From: Streptomyces sp. NBC_01549 | Lineage (GTDB): Bacteria > Actinomycetota > Actinomycetes > Streptomycetales > Streptomycetaceae | Direction: 5' to 3' | Assembly: GCF_026339955.1 (NCBI RefSeq) | Contig: NZ_JAPEPW010000001.1 | Coordinates: 1,860,001 to 1,924,000, forward strand | Length of the DNA: 64,000 nucleotides | Shown: positions 1 to 9,478 of the stretch, in pieces | How positions within the stretch are numbered: position 1 is the stretch's first letter | Layout of the letters: each line of letters starts with the position of its first letter | Position numbers and translations under genes: made by a program | Notes under the pieces: model-generated | What the model saw: only the letters and a program-made list of their open reading frames with translations | What the model was told of the DNA's origin: nothing | The model's database searches: none

Positions 1-419
1 TAGAGGGGGATGCCTCCGGCGGCGTAGGCGGCGGGCTTACTGACGCGGTCATGCACGGCGTTGGACTTCGAGGTGACTTCGACGACGAGTTCCGCCATGC
101 CCGCAGGGATGTGACTGCTCAGGCCTTCCCCGTCGACCACAGGCGCTACGACCAGGTCGGGGATCAGCATGCCCCGCCGGGAGGGCACTGCGACGGCCAG
201 GGTTTGAAAGACCTCCCAGTCTTCGGGGATGCCGGAGAGCAGGCGGCGGTGGATTCGCGCTGCGATCACGTTGTGGTGGTATGCGGGAGCGGGTGACACG
301 GTGACGATCCCCTCGATGATCTCCACCTTGCTGCCCTCCGGCCACTCCATCTCCTCCCAGAACCGGACGAGGTCGTCCCAGTTCTGCTCGGGGTCGTGGT
401 CGACGGTGAGTGCGGTCAT
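1..419 (-). CDS. Uma2-family PD-(D/E)XK protein, partial at window edge
   Basis: The ATG lies at 417-419 and the frame runs off the left edge, so about 139 residues are visible. They show the Uma2 (DUF820) layout: an N-terminal helix, the strand VEIIEGIVTVSP (residues 32-43), IPDLVVAP (86-93) and ELVVEVTSKSN (110-120), which hold the Asp and the Glu-Val-x-Ser of a restriction-endonuclease-like fold. Proteins of this family are plentiful in Streptomyces and their role is mostly unknown, so no cleavage function is claimed. It is one of three such genes here. A strong palindrome at 459-492 separates it from the deoA operon, so it is probably its own transcription unit. Confidence 0.85.
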   Translation of the reverse strand, partial: MTALTVDHDPEQNWDDLVRFWEEMEWPEGSKVEIIEGIVTVSPAPAYHHNVIAARIHRRLLSGIPEDWEVFQTLAVAVPSRRGMLIPDLVVAPVVDGEGLSSHIPAGMAELVVEVTSKSNAVHDRVSKPAAYAAGGIPL

Positions 420-458
420 GGCGGTCTCCAATCGGTGCGTCACCGAGTCCAGCATGCC

Positions 459-492
459 GAACGGGATCGGTGGACGTCCACCGATCCCGTTC
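459..492 (-). terminator. Perfect 34-bp palindrome, terminator of the deoA operon
   Basis: Arm 459-475 (GAACGGGATCGGTGGAC) is the exact reverse complement of arm 476-492, with no spacer. It starts 23 bp beyond the deoA stop codon. The position and strength fit an intrinsic terminator for the nucleoside operon. There is no U-tract, which is usual in Streptomyces. It lies only 40 bp upstream of the Uma2 start, so it also insulates that gene. Confidence 0.75.
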
Positions 493-514
493 ACCCGTAC
501 GAGGAAAGCGCAGG

Positions 515-1798
515 TCAGGCGATACGTTCCAGCACGACCGGCGTGGCCTTGAAGTCCGTGCCCGCGGCCGCGATGTCGTAGGAACCCTCGACCGACTCCA
601 GGGCGTACTCGAAGCGCTCGGGGGTGTCGGTGTGGAGGGTCAGCAGCGGCTGGCCCGCGGTGACGGTGTCGCCGGGCTTGGCGTGGAGTTCGACGCCTGC
701 GGCGGCCTGCACCGGGTCCTCCTTGCGGGCGCGGCCGGCGCCCAGGCGCCAGGCGGCGATGCCGATGTCGTAGGCGTCCAGGCGGGTCAGGACACCGGAG
801 GACGGGGCCGTCACGACATGCTGCTCCCGGGAGGTGGGGAGCGCGGCGTCCGGGTCGCCGCCCTGCGCGGCGATCATGCGGCGCCAGACGTCCATCGCGG
901 AGCCGTCCGCGAGGGCCTTCGCCGGGTCGGCGTCCTTGATGCCCGCCGCGTCGAGCATCTCGCGGGCCAGGGCGAGGGTCAGCTCGACGACGTCGGCCGG
1001 ACCGCCGCCCGCCAGGACCTCCACCGACTCCCGTACTTCGAGCGCGTTGCCCGCCGTCAGGCCGAGCGGGGTCGACATGTCGGTCAGGAGGGCGACCGTC
1101 TTCACACCGTGGTCGGTGCCCAGGCCGACCATCGTGGAGGCGAGTTCGCGGGCGTCCTCGATGGTCTTCATGAAGGCGCCGGTGCCGACCTTCACGTCCA
1201 GGACCAGCGAGCCCGTGCCCTCCGCGATCTTCTTCGACATGATGGAGGAGGCGATCAGCGGGATCGCCTCGACCGTGCCGGTCACGTCGCGCAGCGCGTA
1301 CAGCTTCTTGTCGGCGGGGGCCAGGCCGTCGCCCGCCGCGCAGATCACGGCGCCGGTCGTGTCGAGGACGTGCAGCATCTCCTCGTTCGACAGCAGGGCG
1401 CGCCAGCCGGGGATCGACTCCAGCTTGTCCAGCGTGCCGCCGGTGTGGCCGAGGCCGCGTCCGGACAGCTGCGGGACCGCCGCACCGCAGGCCGCCACCA
1501 GCGGCGCCAGCGGGAGCGTGATCTTGTCGCCGACACCGCCCGTGGAGTGCTTGTCGGCGGTCGGGCGCGAGAGGGAGGAGAACTCCATGCGCTCGCCGGA
1601 GGCGATCATCGCCGCGGTCCAGCGGGCGATCTCGCGACGGTTCATGCCGTTGAGCAGGATCGCCATGTTGAGGGCGGCCATCTGGTAGTCGGCGACCTCG
1701 CCGCGGGTGTACGCGTCGATGACCCAGTCGATCTGCGCGTCGCTGAGCTCGGCGCGGTCCCGCTTGGTGCGGATGACGGAGACGGCGTCCATGGCCAT
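515..1798 (-). CDS. deoA: Thymidine phosphorylase
   Basis: This 427-residue protein cleaves thymidine or deoxyuridine with phosphate to give the base and deoxyribose 1-phosphate in the cytosol. The glycine-rich segment KHSTGGVGDK (residues 83-92) and the thymidine/pyrimidine-nucleoside phosphorylase signature SGRGLGHTGGTLDKLE (112-127) are intact, and the length is normal for the family (about 430-440). The ATG at 1798 opens MAMDAVSVIR; a second ATG two codons in is an alternative. It is the last gene of the uptake and salvage operon, 87 bp after cdd, with a hairpin in that gap and a palindromic terminator after its stop. With cdd it would turn imported cytidine and thymidine nucleosides into usable base and sugar. 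Confidence 0.95.
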   Translation of the reverse strand: MAMDAVSVIRTKRDRAELSDAQIDWVIDAYTRGEVADYQMAALNMAILLNGMNRREIARWTAAMIASGERMEFSSLSRPTADKHSTGGVGDKITLPLAPLVAACGAAVPQLSGRGLGHTGGTLDKLESIPGWRALLSNEEMLHVLDTTGAVICAAGDGLAPADKKLYALRDVTGTVEAIPLIASSIMSKKIAEGTGSLVLDVKVGTGAFMKTIEDARELASTMVGLGTDHGVKTVALLTDMSTPLGLTAGNALEVRESVEVLAGGGPADVVELTLALAREMLDAAGIKDADPAKALADGSAMDVWRRMIAAQGGDPDAALPTSREQHVVTAPSSGVLTRLDAYDIGIAAWRLGAGRARKEDPVQAAAGVELHAKPGDTVTAGQPLLTLHTDTPERFEYALESVEGSYDIAAAGTDFKATPVVLERIA

Positions 1799-1828
1799 GG
1801 CTTTCCTTCCGAAGACTTCCGAAAATCC

Positions 1829-1878
1829 GCGGCCCCTCCCGACCGGTCGTTCATCGTCCGGTCGTCGGGAGGGGCCGC
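1829..1878 (-). terminator. Strong hairpin between cdd and deoA
   Basis: Arms 1829-1843 (GCGGCCCCTCCCGAC) and 1864-1878 match over 15 bp, with a 20-bp loop that contains a second, alternative pairing of GACCGG (1841-1846) with CCGGTC (1858-1863). It falls in the 87-bp gap between the cdd stop and the deoA start. It may act as a partial terminator or an RNA-processing stem that sets deoA expression below that of cdd. Confidence 0.55.
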
Positions 1879-1885
1879 GCAGGCG

Positions 1886-2299
1886 TTACTTGGTGAGATT
1901 CTCCGGCCCGAAGGCCTGCGGCAGCATCTCGGAGAGCGGCAGGATTCCGGCCGGGGTCTCCAGGAGCAGATCGGACCCGCCGAACTCGTAGAGCAGCTGG
2001 CGGCAGCGCCCGCAGGGCACCAGGATCGCGCCGTGTCCGTCGACGCAGGTGAAGTGCGTCAGCCGACCGCCCCCGGTGTTCTGCAACTGGGAGATCAGAC
2101 CGCACTCGGCGCACAGGCCGAGCCCGTACGAGGCGTTCTCGACGTTGCAGCCGGTGACGGTCCGGCCGTCGTCGACGAGCGCCGCGACACCGACCGGGTA
2201 GCCCGAGTAGGGGGCGTACGCCCGGGACATGGCGTCCCGCGCGAGTTCCCGCAGGGCCTCCCAGTCGACGGCCGTGGACCCGGCGCCGGCGGACGTCAC
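1886..2299 (-). CDS. cdd: Cytidine deaminase
   Basis: This is a 137-residue homotetramer-type cytidine deaminase that converts cytidine or deoxycytidine to the uridine forms. The zinc site is complete: Cys63-Ala-Glu65 inside NVENASYGLGLCAE, and Pro95-Cys96-Gly-Arg-Cys99 in VPCGRCRQ. The start was placed at the GTG at 2299 because its GTGA overlaps the TGA stop of the upstream permease at 2296-2298. A longer frame upstream only reads into that permease. The length matches the short tetrameric class (about 130 residues). The overlap indicates translational coupling to the transporter, so salvage follows uptake. Confidence 0.95.
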   Translation of the reverse strand: MTSAGAGSTAVDWEALRELARDAMSRAYAPYSGYPVGVAALVDDGRTVTGCNVENASYGLGLCAECGLISQLQNTGGGRLTHFTCVDGHGAILVPCGRCRQLLYEFGGSDLLLETPAGILPLSEMLPQAFGPENLTK

Positions 2300-3558
2300 T
2301 TGCCCTGTCCTCTCCGGTACGGCATGCCGTCCGCCTTCGGCATCCGCAGATGCTGCGCGGACAGCGAGAGCACGAGCAGCGTCACGATGTACGGCGTCGC
2401 GGTCACGACCTGCTTGGGCACCTCGTTGGTGGAGGTGTACCAGACGAACATCAGCGCCGAGATCACGGCGGTGATGACGGCGGGGGTGTAGCGCTTCTTC
2501 CACACCAGGTAGGCCGCGCCGAACACCAGCAGGATCGCCAGCAGCAGGATCAGCGCGTGGACGTTCGTACCGCCGCCGCGCAGGTTGAGGCTGTCGGTGT
2601 AACCGAACAGGCCCGCGCCGAGGGCCAGGCCACCCGGCATCCAGTTGCCGAAGATCATCGCGGCGAGACCGATGTAACCGCGGCCGGCGGTCTGACCGTC
2701 CAGGTACACGTTGGACGCCACGATCGACAGGAACGCGCCGCCGAGGCCGGCGAAGCCGCCCGAGATGATCACGGCGATGTACTTGTACTTGTAGACGTTG
2801 ACGCCGAGGGACTCGGCGGCCACCGGGTTCTCACCGCACGAGCGCAGCCGCAGGCCGAAGGCCGTGCGCCACAGCACCCACCACGTGATCGGTACGAGGG
2901 CGACCGCGACGACGGTGAGCGGCGACAGGTCGGTGATCAGACCCGCGAGCAGACCGGCGATGTCCGAGATCAGGAACCAGCCCTTGTGGTTGAGCGTGTC
3001 CAGTCCGCTGGACAACCCTGGGATGGAGAACGTGCCGAGCGAGTCGACCGGGGGCGACTGCTTGGAGGAGCCCTGCGGGGCGCCCTCGAAGGTGAACTTC
3101 GACAGATAGCGCGTGGTGCCGAGCGCCAGGATGTTGACGGCCACACCGGAGACGATGTGGTTGACGTTGAAGGTCACCGTGGCGATGGCGTGCAGGATGC
3201 CGCCGAGGCAGCCGCCGATGATGCCGAAGGCGACACCGGTCCACGGGCCCCACTGGTAGCCGGCCCAGGCACCGAACCAGGTGCCGAGGATCATCATGCC
3301 CTCGAGGCCGATGTTGACGACGCCCGCGCGCTCGGCCCACAGACCGCCGAGGCCCGCGAGTCCGATCGGCACCGCGAGGCGCAGCGCCGTGGACATCTGT
3401 CCGGTGGAGGTGATGCCGTCCGCGCCGGTGATCAGGCGGACGACCGAGGTCAGGATCAGTACGCCCGCGATGATCAGCAGGAGTACGGGGAGCGAGAATC
3501 GGCGGCTGCCCTTGCCGGGCTGCTGCGCCTGCGGCTTGGCGACGGTCGCGGTGCTCAT
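2296..3558 (-). CDS. Nucleoside ABC transporter permease (NupQ/BmpC type)
   Basis: This 420-residue integral membrane protein belongs to the BPD_transp_2 permease family. After a short basic N-terminus it has about ten hydrophobic segments, starting with SLPVLLLIIAGVLILTSVV near residue 24. The segment GLAGLGGLWAERAGVVNIGLEGMM holds the family's EGMM motif, and the EAA-like loop is near RLRSCGENPVAAESLGVNV. Homologues with this partner set import purine and pyrimidine nucleosides. Its ATG at 3556-3558 overlaps the TGA of the preceding permease, and its stop overlaps the cdd start. Transport specificity is inferred from the family and from the salvage genes next to it. Confidence 0.92.
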   Translation of the reverse strand: MSTATVAKPQAQQPGKGSRRFSLPVLLLIIAGVLILTSVVRLITGADGITSTGQMSTALRLAVPIGLAGLGGLWAERAGVVNIGLEGMMILGTWFGAWAGYQWGPWTGVAFGIIGGCLGGILHAIATVTFNVNHIVSGVAVNILALGTTRYLSKFTFEGAPQGSSKQSPPVDSLGTFSIPGLSSGLDTLNHKGWFLISDIAGLLAGLITDLSPLTVVAVALVPITWWVLWRTAFGLRLRSCGENPVAAESLGVNVYKYKYIAVIISGGFAGLGGAFLSIVASNVYLDGQTAGRGYIGLAAMIFGNWMPGGLALGAGLFGYTDSLNLRGGGTNVHALILLLAILLVFGAAYLVWKKRYTPAVITAVISALMFVWYTSTNEVPKQVVTATPYIVTLLVLSLSAQHLRMPKADGMPYRRGQGK

Positions 3559-4678
3559 CGGGCAGCCACCTCCTTCGGGGAGTTGTTGTTGGCGGCGGCC
3601 GCGGCCAGTTCCTCACCGACCCGCTTCTGCTGGCGGCGCAGGCCCCAGACGCGTACGGCCTCGTAGGAGATGACGACCGCGAAGACGATCAGGCCCTGCA
3701 TGATCGTGGCGATCTCCTTCTCGTACGCCACCGGCGTCGCGTAGTCGAGAGCGGGGGACGCCTTGTCGAGGAAGGCGATCAAGAGGGAGGCGAAGGCGAT
3801 GCCGACGGGGCTGTTGCGACCGAGCAGGGCGATGGTGATGGCGGTGAAGCCCAGTCCGGTCGGGAAGGTCAGGCTGTAGGTGTGGGCGTCGCCGAGCAGC
3901 AGCGGCAGGCCGGAGAGGCCCGCGACCGCGCCGGAGATCAGCATCGCGGTGAGCACCATCCGCTTGGCGTCGACGCCGGAGGCCGCGGCAGCGGTCTCGG
4001 AGGCGCCGGTGGCGCGCAGGTCGAAGCCGAAGCGGGTGCGGTTGAGGACGAGCCAGTACAGGACGCCCATGAGGATCGCGAGGAAGACCAGGCCGTAGAT
4101 CTCGCCCACGTTCGCGCCGAGGTTGATGCCGGGGAACCAGCCGGACTTCTTCATGACGCCGGTCGTCATGTTGTTGCCGAGCTGCACACCGAACTTGTCG
4201 GAGAGGGTGAGGTAGCCGATGACGCTGGTGGCGATCGCGTTCAGCATGATCGTCGCGACGACCTCGCTGACGCCCCGGGTGACCTTCAGGACGCCCGCGA
4301 TACCGGCCCACATGGCGCCGGTGAGCATGGCGACCAGCATCAGCACCGGGATCTGCAGGAAGGACGGCAGCGCGAGGTGCGCGCCGACCACCGCGGTCAT
4401 CATCGCGCCGAGGCGGTACTGGCCGTCGACGCCGATGTTGAACAGATTCATCCGGAAGCCGATGGCCACCGCCAGCGCGGCGATGTAGTACATCGAGGCC
4501 TGGTTGAGGATCAGCACCTGGATGTCGGAGTACGTCGCCTGTTCGAGCATCAGCGAGTACGGCTCGAACGGGCTCTTGCCCGAGGCGAGCAGCACGATCG
4601 ACGTCAGGGCGACCGCCGCGACGAGCGCGATGACCGGGCCGGCCACCGCGAGGAGCACGCGCTCCTTGTCGAACTTCT

Positions 4679-4682
<4 letters not shown>
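3555..4682 (-). CDS. Nucleoside ABC transporter permease (NupP/BmpB type)
   Basis: This is a 375-residue membrane permease, the partner of the one downstream. The start MKKFDKERVLL at 4682 was chosen because its ATGA overlaps the stop of the ATPase gene; longer reading upstream only shadows the ATPase. The hydrophobic segment VLLAVAGPVIALVAAVALTS begins near residue 9, and the cytoplasmic loop FGFDLRATGASETAAAASGVD carries the EAA-like coupling motif. The NIGVDGQ segment corresponds to the EGMM loop of its partner. The two permeases would form the heterodimeric channel of the nucleoside importer. The C-terminus is hydrophilic. Confidence 0.92.
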
Positions 4683-6286
<1,604 letters not shown>

Positions 6287-6369
6287 CAGCTCGACCGCGG
6301 TCGACTGCGCGGTGAGCGGAGGGCTGCTGGACGCGTCGATGGCGCACTCTCCTTGAGAAAGGGGCCTAT

Positions 6370-6381
6370 CTACGCGCGTAG
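6370..6381. promoter_or_regulatory. 12-bp palindromic operator candidate CTACGCGCGTAG
   Basis: The perfect palindrome lies about 18 bp upstream of the Shine-Dalgarno of the nucleoside ABC operon. The same core, in the form TAACGCGCGTAG, precedes both BMP lipoprotein genes at 7769-7780 and 9266-9277. Shared placement in front of three functionally linked units supports a common regulator. Which regulator cannot be said from the window. Confidence 0.6.
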
Positions 6382-6657
6382 CGCCCCTGCTTTAAATAGT
6401 GCCCGGACTGGCCGGACTCGATTCGATGTCGATCTCGATCGGGTTCGATCGCGTTCTCGATCTGATTCGGCCAGGTCCGGTCCGAGCATTCTGCCGCGCG
6501 AACGGGGCGCGGGAAGGTCATCCTCCCCACACCCCGTTCCGTGGCCGTAACGCTGCCATTACAGCGTTGCCTTGGCCATGGTTTCGACGTCCGGTGATGA
6601 CGAGTGTTTATCGCCCGGTGATGACGTCTTGACCTTGGCCGGGAGTCATGAGCGCGT
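6382..6657. other. Intergenic region between BMP lipoprotein gene and ABC operon
   Basis: No gene is supported here. It should hold the promoter of the ABC operon (AT-rich patch CTTTAAATAG at 6390-6399) and the 3' region of the BMP gene. A perfect inverted repeat AACGCTG/CAGCGTT (6549-6555 and 6562-6568, loop of 6) and a 12-bp direct repeat CCGGTGATGACG (6591-6602 and 6615-6626) are seen. The direct repeat lies 32-67 bp beyond the BMP stop codon. Confidence 0.5.
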
Positions 6658-7713
6658 TCAGGAGGTCTTGACCGTGATCGAGCCGTCCTTGATGCCCGCC
6701 TCGGCCTTCTTCAGCGCGGCCTGCAGGTCGGCGTTGTTCTTGAACACCGGGTTGGAGTCGGCGAGGCTGACACCGCCGGTGGCGAGGCTGGCGCGGACGA
6801 CGCCAGTCTCCGGCTTGCCGTCGTGCACCGACTTCGCCAGGTTGTACACGGCCCCGGCGACGTCCTTCATGGCCGAGGTCAGGATGGCGTCCTTGTACTT
6901 CGCCAGCGCGTCCTGCTTGTACTGGTCGGAGTCCACGCCGATGGCCCAGACCTTGTCCTTGGCCGCGGTCTGGATGACACCCTGGCCGGACAGACCCGCG
7001 GCGGCGTAGACGACGTCGGCGCCGGCGTCGATCTGGCCCTGCGCGGCGCTCGCACCCTTGTCCGGGCTGGAGAAGCCGCCCTCGGCGGCGGTCTCGGTCA
7101 GGTACTGCGACTTGACCTTGACACCCTTCTTGGTGTCGGTGACGCCCTGCTTGAAGCCCGCCTCGAACTTGTGGATCAGCGGGACGTCCACGCCGCCGAT
7201 GAAGCCGACGGTGTTCGACTTGGTGGTCTTGGCGGCGGCGACACCCGCGAGGTAGGAGGCCTGCTCCTCGTGGAAGACCAGGTCGGCGACGTTGGCCGCC
7301 TTGTCCTGCTCGTCGTCGATGATGCCGAAGGTGATCTTCGGGTACTTCGCCGCGACCTCCTTGACGGCCGGCGCGTAGGCGAAGCCGACGCCGATCACCG
7401 GGTTGTAGCCCTGCTTGGCGAGCTGCTCGAGGCGCTGCACCTTGTCGGCGTCCGACTCACCATCGGTCGGCTCGACGGCCTGCGAGGTGTAGCCGAACTC
7501 CTGGTCGGCCTTCGTCATGCCGACGGTGGCGGCATCATTGAAGGACTGGTCACCCTTGCCGCCGACGTCGTAGGCGAGGGCGAGACCCTTGGTCTTGCCG
7601 CCGCTGGAGCTGGAGCTGGTGGCGTCGCTGGACGTTCCGCCACAGGCGGAGAGAGCAACGGCGAGGGTAGCGGTCGCAACGCCCGCAACTGTGATTCGGG
7701 ACACCCGGCGCAT
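6658..7713 (-). CDS. BMP-family nucleoside-binding lipoprotein (copy 1)
   Basis: This 351-residue secreted lipoprotein belongs to the BMP (Med/PnrA) family of nucleoside-binding proteins and should feed the ABC transporter. The start MRRVSRITVAG at 7713 follows AAGGAG with a 9-base gap. The signal peptide ends in the lipobox LSAC, with the acylated Cys near residue 24, then a Ser-rich linker. Family segments include AYDVGGKGDQSFND near the N-terminus, GVGFAYAPAVKEVAAKYP, GFIGGVDVPLIHKFEAGF and WAIGVDSDQY. It is separated from the ABC operon by over 300 bp and has its own operator-like site, so it can be made in excess of the permeases. A close paralogue lies immediately upstream. Confidence 0.93.
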   Translation of the reverse strand: MRRVSRITVAGVATATLAVALSACGGTSSDATSSSSSGGKTKGLALAYDVGGKGDQSFNDAATVGMTKADQEFGYTSQAVEPTDGESDADKVQRLEQLAKQGYNPVIGVGFAYAPAVKEVAAKYPKITFGIIDDEQDKAANVADLVFHEEQASYLAGVAAAKTTKSNTVGFIGGVDVPLIHKFEAGFKQGVTDTKKGVKVKSQYLTETAAEGGFSSPDKGASAAQGQIDAGADVVYAAAGLSGQGVIQTAAKDKVWAIGVDSDQYKQDALAKYKDAILTSAMKDVAGAVYNLAKSVHDGKPETGVVRASLATGGVSLADSNPVFKNNADLQAALKKAEAGIKDGSITVKTS

Positions 7714-7768
7714 GGAACGAGACTCCTTTGTGCAAGCGCCCAAACCAGGCGCTGGTTCCGCCGCAGCG

Positions 7769-7780
7769 TAACGCGCGTAG
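7769..7780. promoter_or_regulatory. Operator candidate TAACGCGCGTAG, BMP copy 1
   Basis: The site has the same ACGCGCGT core (7771-7778) as the palindrome in front of the ABC operon. It starts 55 bp upstream of the start codon of the first BMP gene, a fitting place for an operator or activator site. The twin site at 9266-9277 is identical over all 12 bases. Confidence 0.6.
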
Positions 7781-8004
7781 ACCAGACGGAAAACCCCTTC
7801 CGTCCGGTCCGTTACCGACCTGTGGCCGCAGATGCCGTGCAGATTACGGAATGCGGCGGGGCGCATGCGGGAGGCAAAGGGGGAGGGGGCTGAGCGGTGG
7901 TGCGGGGGTGCGGGAGGGGGGTGGGGTGCGGGGGTGCGGGAGAGCCCCGGAAACCACCCTCGGCCCGGCGTACGCCGGTCGTGGCCGCGTCCGTGTCGTG
8001 ACAG
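7781..8004. other. Gene-free, G-rich interval
   Basis: Between the two BMP genes nothing coding is supported. The stretch 7860-7950 is very G-rich on the plus strand with irregular runs such as GGGGGTGCGGGAGGGGG. It probably holds the far promoter region of BMP copy 1 and sequence beyond the terminator of copy 2. Confidence 0.45.
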
Positions 8005-8051
8005 CGCCCCGCCCCCGGCGTGCCCGTGGGGGCGCGTCCGGGGGCGGGGCG
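8005..8051 (-). terminator. Terminator of BMP copy 2
   Basis: A perfect 14-bp stem is formed by CGCCCCGCCCCCGG (8005-8018) and its complement at 8038-8051, with a 19-base loop. It lies 50 bp past the stop codon of the second BMP gene on the minus strand. This separates the two paralogous genes transcriptionally. Confidence 0.7.
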
Positions 8052-8063
8052 TCGTTGATATCT

Positions 8064-8102
8064 GCCTGACCGACGGAGTTGCTCCGCCTGACCGACGGAG
8101 TT
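8064..8102. repeat. 17-bp tandem duplication at the 3' end of BMP copy 2
   Basis: GCCTGACCGACGGAGTT occurs at 8064-8080 and again at 8086-8102, a 22-bp period. The second copy runs into the TAA stop codon of the BMP gene. It looks like a small local duplication of the gene end. Confidence 0.6.
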
Positions 8103-9186
8103 ACTTCGTGTTGACGGTGACCTTGCCGTCGACGATGTCCTGCTTGGCCTTGTCCACAGCCGCGACGACGTCCGTCATGGCCTTGTACTTCGGGTTGGTG
8201 TCCGCGAAGCCGACGCCGCCGGACTTCAGGTCACCGCGCACGACGCCCGTGAGGGGCTTGCCGTCCACGACCGACTTCACCAGGTTGTAGACCGCGCCGC
8301 CGACGTTCTTCAGCGCCGAGCCGAGGATGTAGTCCTTGTACTTGGCGAGGGCCGACTGCGCGTACTGGTCGGAGTCGACGCCGATGGCCCACACCTTCTT
8401 GGAGGCGGCCTCGGAGATCACGCCCTGACCGGACAGGCCCGCCGCGTGGTAGACCACGTCGGCGCCCTTCTCGATCTGGCCGGCCGCCGCGTCCTTGCCC
8501 TTGTCGGGGCTGGAGAAGCCGCCCTCGGCGGGGGTCTGCGTCAGGTACTGCGACTCGATCTTGATGCTCGGGTTGACCGACTTCGCGCCCTGGTCGAAGC
8601 CCGCCTCGAACTTGTGGATGAGAGGGATGTCCACGCCGCCGATGAAGCCGATGTGGTTCTTCTTGGTCGCCTTGGCCGCGGCCACGCCCGCCAGGTAGGA
8701 GGACTGCTCCTCGGAGAAGACCATGTCGGCGACGTTGGCCGCCTTGTCCTGCTCGTCGTCGATGATGCCGAAGGTGATCTTCGGGTACTTCGCGGCGACC
8801 GTCTTGATGGCCGGCGCGTAGGCGAAGCCGACGCCGATCACCGGGTTGTAGCCGGTCTTGGCGAGCTGCTCCAGGCGCTGCACCTTGTCGGCGTCCGACT
8901 CACCGTCGGTCGGCTCGAGGTCCCGGCCGCTGATCTTGAACTCGGTCTCGGCCTTCTGGAACCCGGCGAACGCGGCGTCGTTGAAGGACTGGTCGCCCTT
9001 GCCGCCGATGTCGTACGCGAGACCGATGCCCTTCCCGGTGTAGCCCGACGAGCCCTTGGACGAGCTCTTGTTCGAGTCGCTGTTCGCGTCGGTGCTCGAC
9101 TTGCCACAACCGACCGCCGCGAGGGCGATGACCGAGACGGCCACCGCTGCTTGGGAGAACCTGGTCCTCCGAGACATCAGACGCAC
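8101..9186 (-). CDS. BMP-family nucleoside-binding lipoprotein (copy 2)
   Basis: This 361-residue paralogue of the neighbouring lipoprotein shares long blocks such as GYNPVIGVGFAYAPA, the aspartate-rich segment after GLAYD, and WAIGVDSDQYAQSALAKYKD. The start was set at the GTG at 9186 because GAAGGG lies 8 bases upstream; the GTG at 9195 sits directly on that site and the ATG at 9168 has none. The signal peptide runs VAVSVIALAAVGC, with the modified Cys after AVG (a slightly loose lipobox), followed by a Ser/Asn-rich linker. It should bind nucleosides outside the membrane. The two copies may differ in ligand preference or simply raise dosage. It has its own operator site and terminator. Confidence 0.93.
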   Translation of the reverse strand: MRLMSRRTRFSQAAVAVSVIALAAVGCGKSSTDANSDSNKSSSKGSSGYTGKGIGLAYDIGGKGDQSFNDAAFAGFQKAETEFKISGRDLEPTDGESDADKVQRLEQLAKTGYNPVIGVGFAYAPAIKTVAAKYPKITFGIIDDEQDKAANVADMVFSEEQSSYLAGVAAAKATKKNHIGFIGGVDIPLIHKFEAGFDQGAKSVNPSIKIESQYLTQTPAEGGFSSPDKGKDAAAGQIEKGADVVYHAAGLSGQGVISEAASKKVWAIGVDSDQYAQSALAKYKDYILGSALKNVGGAVYNLVKSVVDGKPLTGVVRGDLKSGGVGFADTNPKYKAMTDVVAAVDKAKQDIVDGKVTVNTK

Positions 9187-9265
9187 AGCAAGCACCCTTC
9201 ATCCCCACGGCCGTCGCCGGTCCGCTTCCCCAACACGCCGCCGACGCAGCGATTTCGGCGCACAG

Positions 9266-9277
9266 TAACGCGCGTAG
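9266..9277. promoter_or_regulatory. Operator candidate TAACGCGCGTAG, BMP copy 2
   Basis: Identical to the site at 7769-7780 and placed about 80 bp upstream of the second BMP start. The ACGCGCGT core is at 9268-9275. It is the third copy of the motif, and the three sites mark all three transcription units of the nucleoside system. Confidence 0.6.
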
Positions 9278-9398
9278 AAGGGGAGGGGAACGGTGTTTCT
9301 CGTGGCCGTTATCGAACCGTGCCGCCACCGGGTTACGTTTACGCGCCAGCCGTTACGACCGGGTGACGCAAGCGGACGAAGGGGTGCCGATCGGGGCA

Positions 9399-9432
9399 TC
9401 GACCAGGGCGATGACCGTATCGCCCTGGTCGA
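9399..9432 (-). terminator. Terminator of the amidohydrolase gene
   Basis: TCGACCAGGGCGAT (9399-9412) pairs perfectly with 9419-9432 around a 6-base loop GACCGT. It lies about 47 bp beyond the stop codon of the M20 gene on the minus strand. Confidence 0.75.
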
Positions 9433-9478
9433 CCTTCAGAGCGCCCCTACGTCACTTGTGCGCCATCTGCGACAGGGC

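Noticed and set aside
410..2491. A 693-codon plus-strand frame across deoA and cdd
   Set aside because: It is antisense to two clear enzymes, has low-complexity Arg/Gly/Val-rich sequence and no family motifs. GC-rich DNA commonly leaves such open antisense frames.
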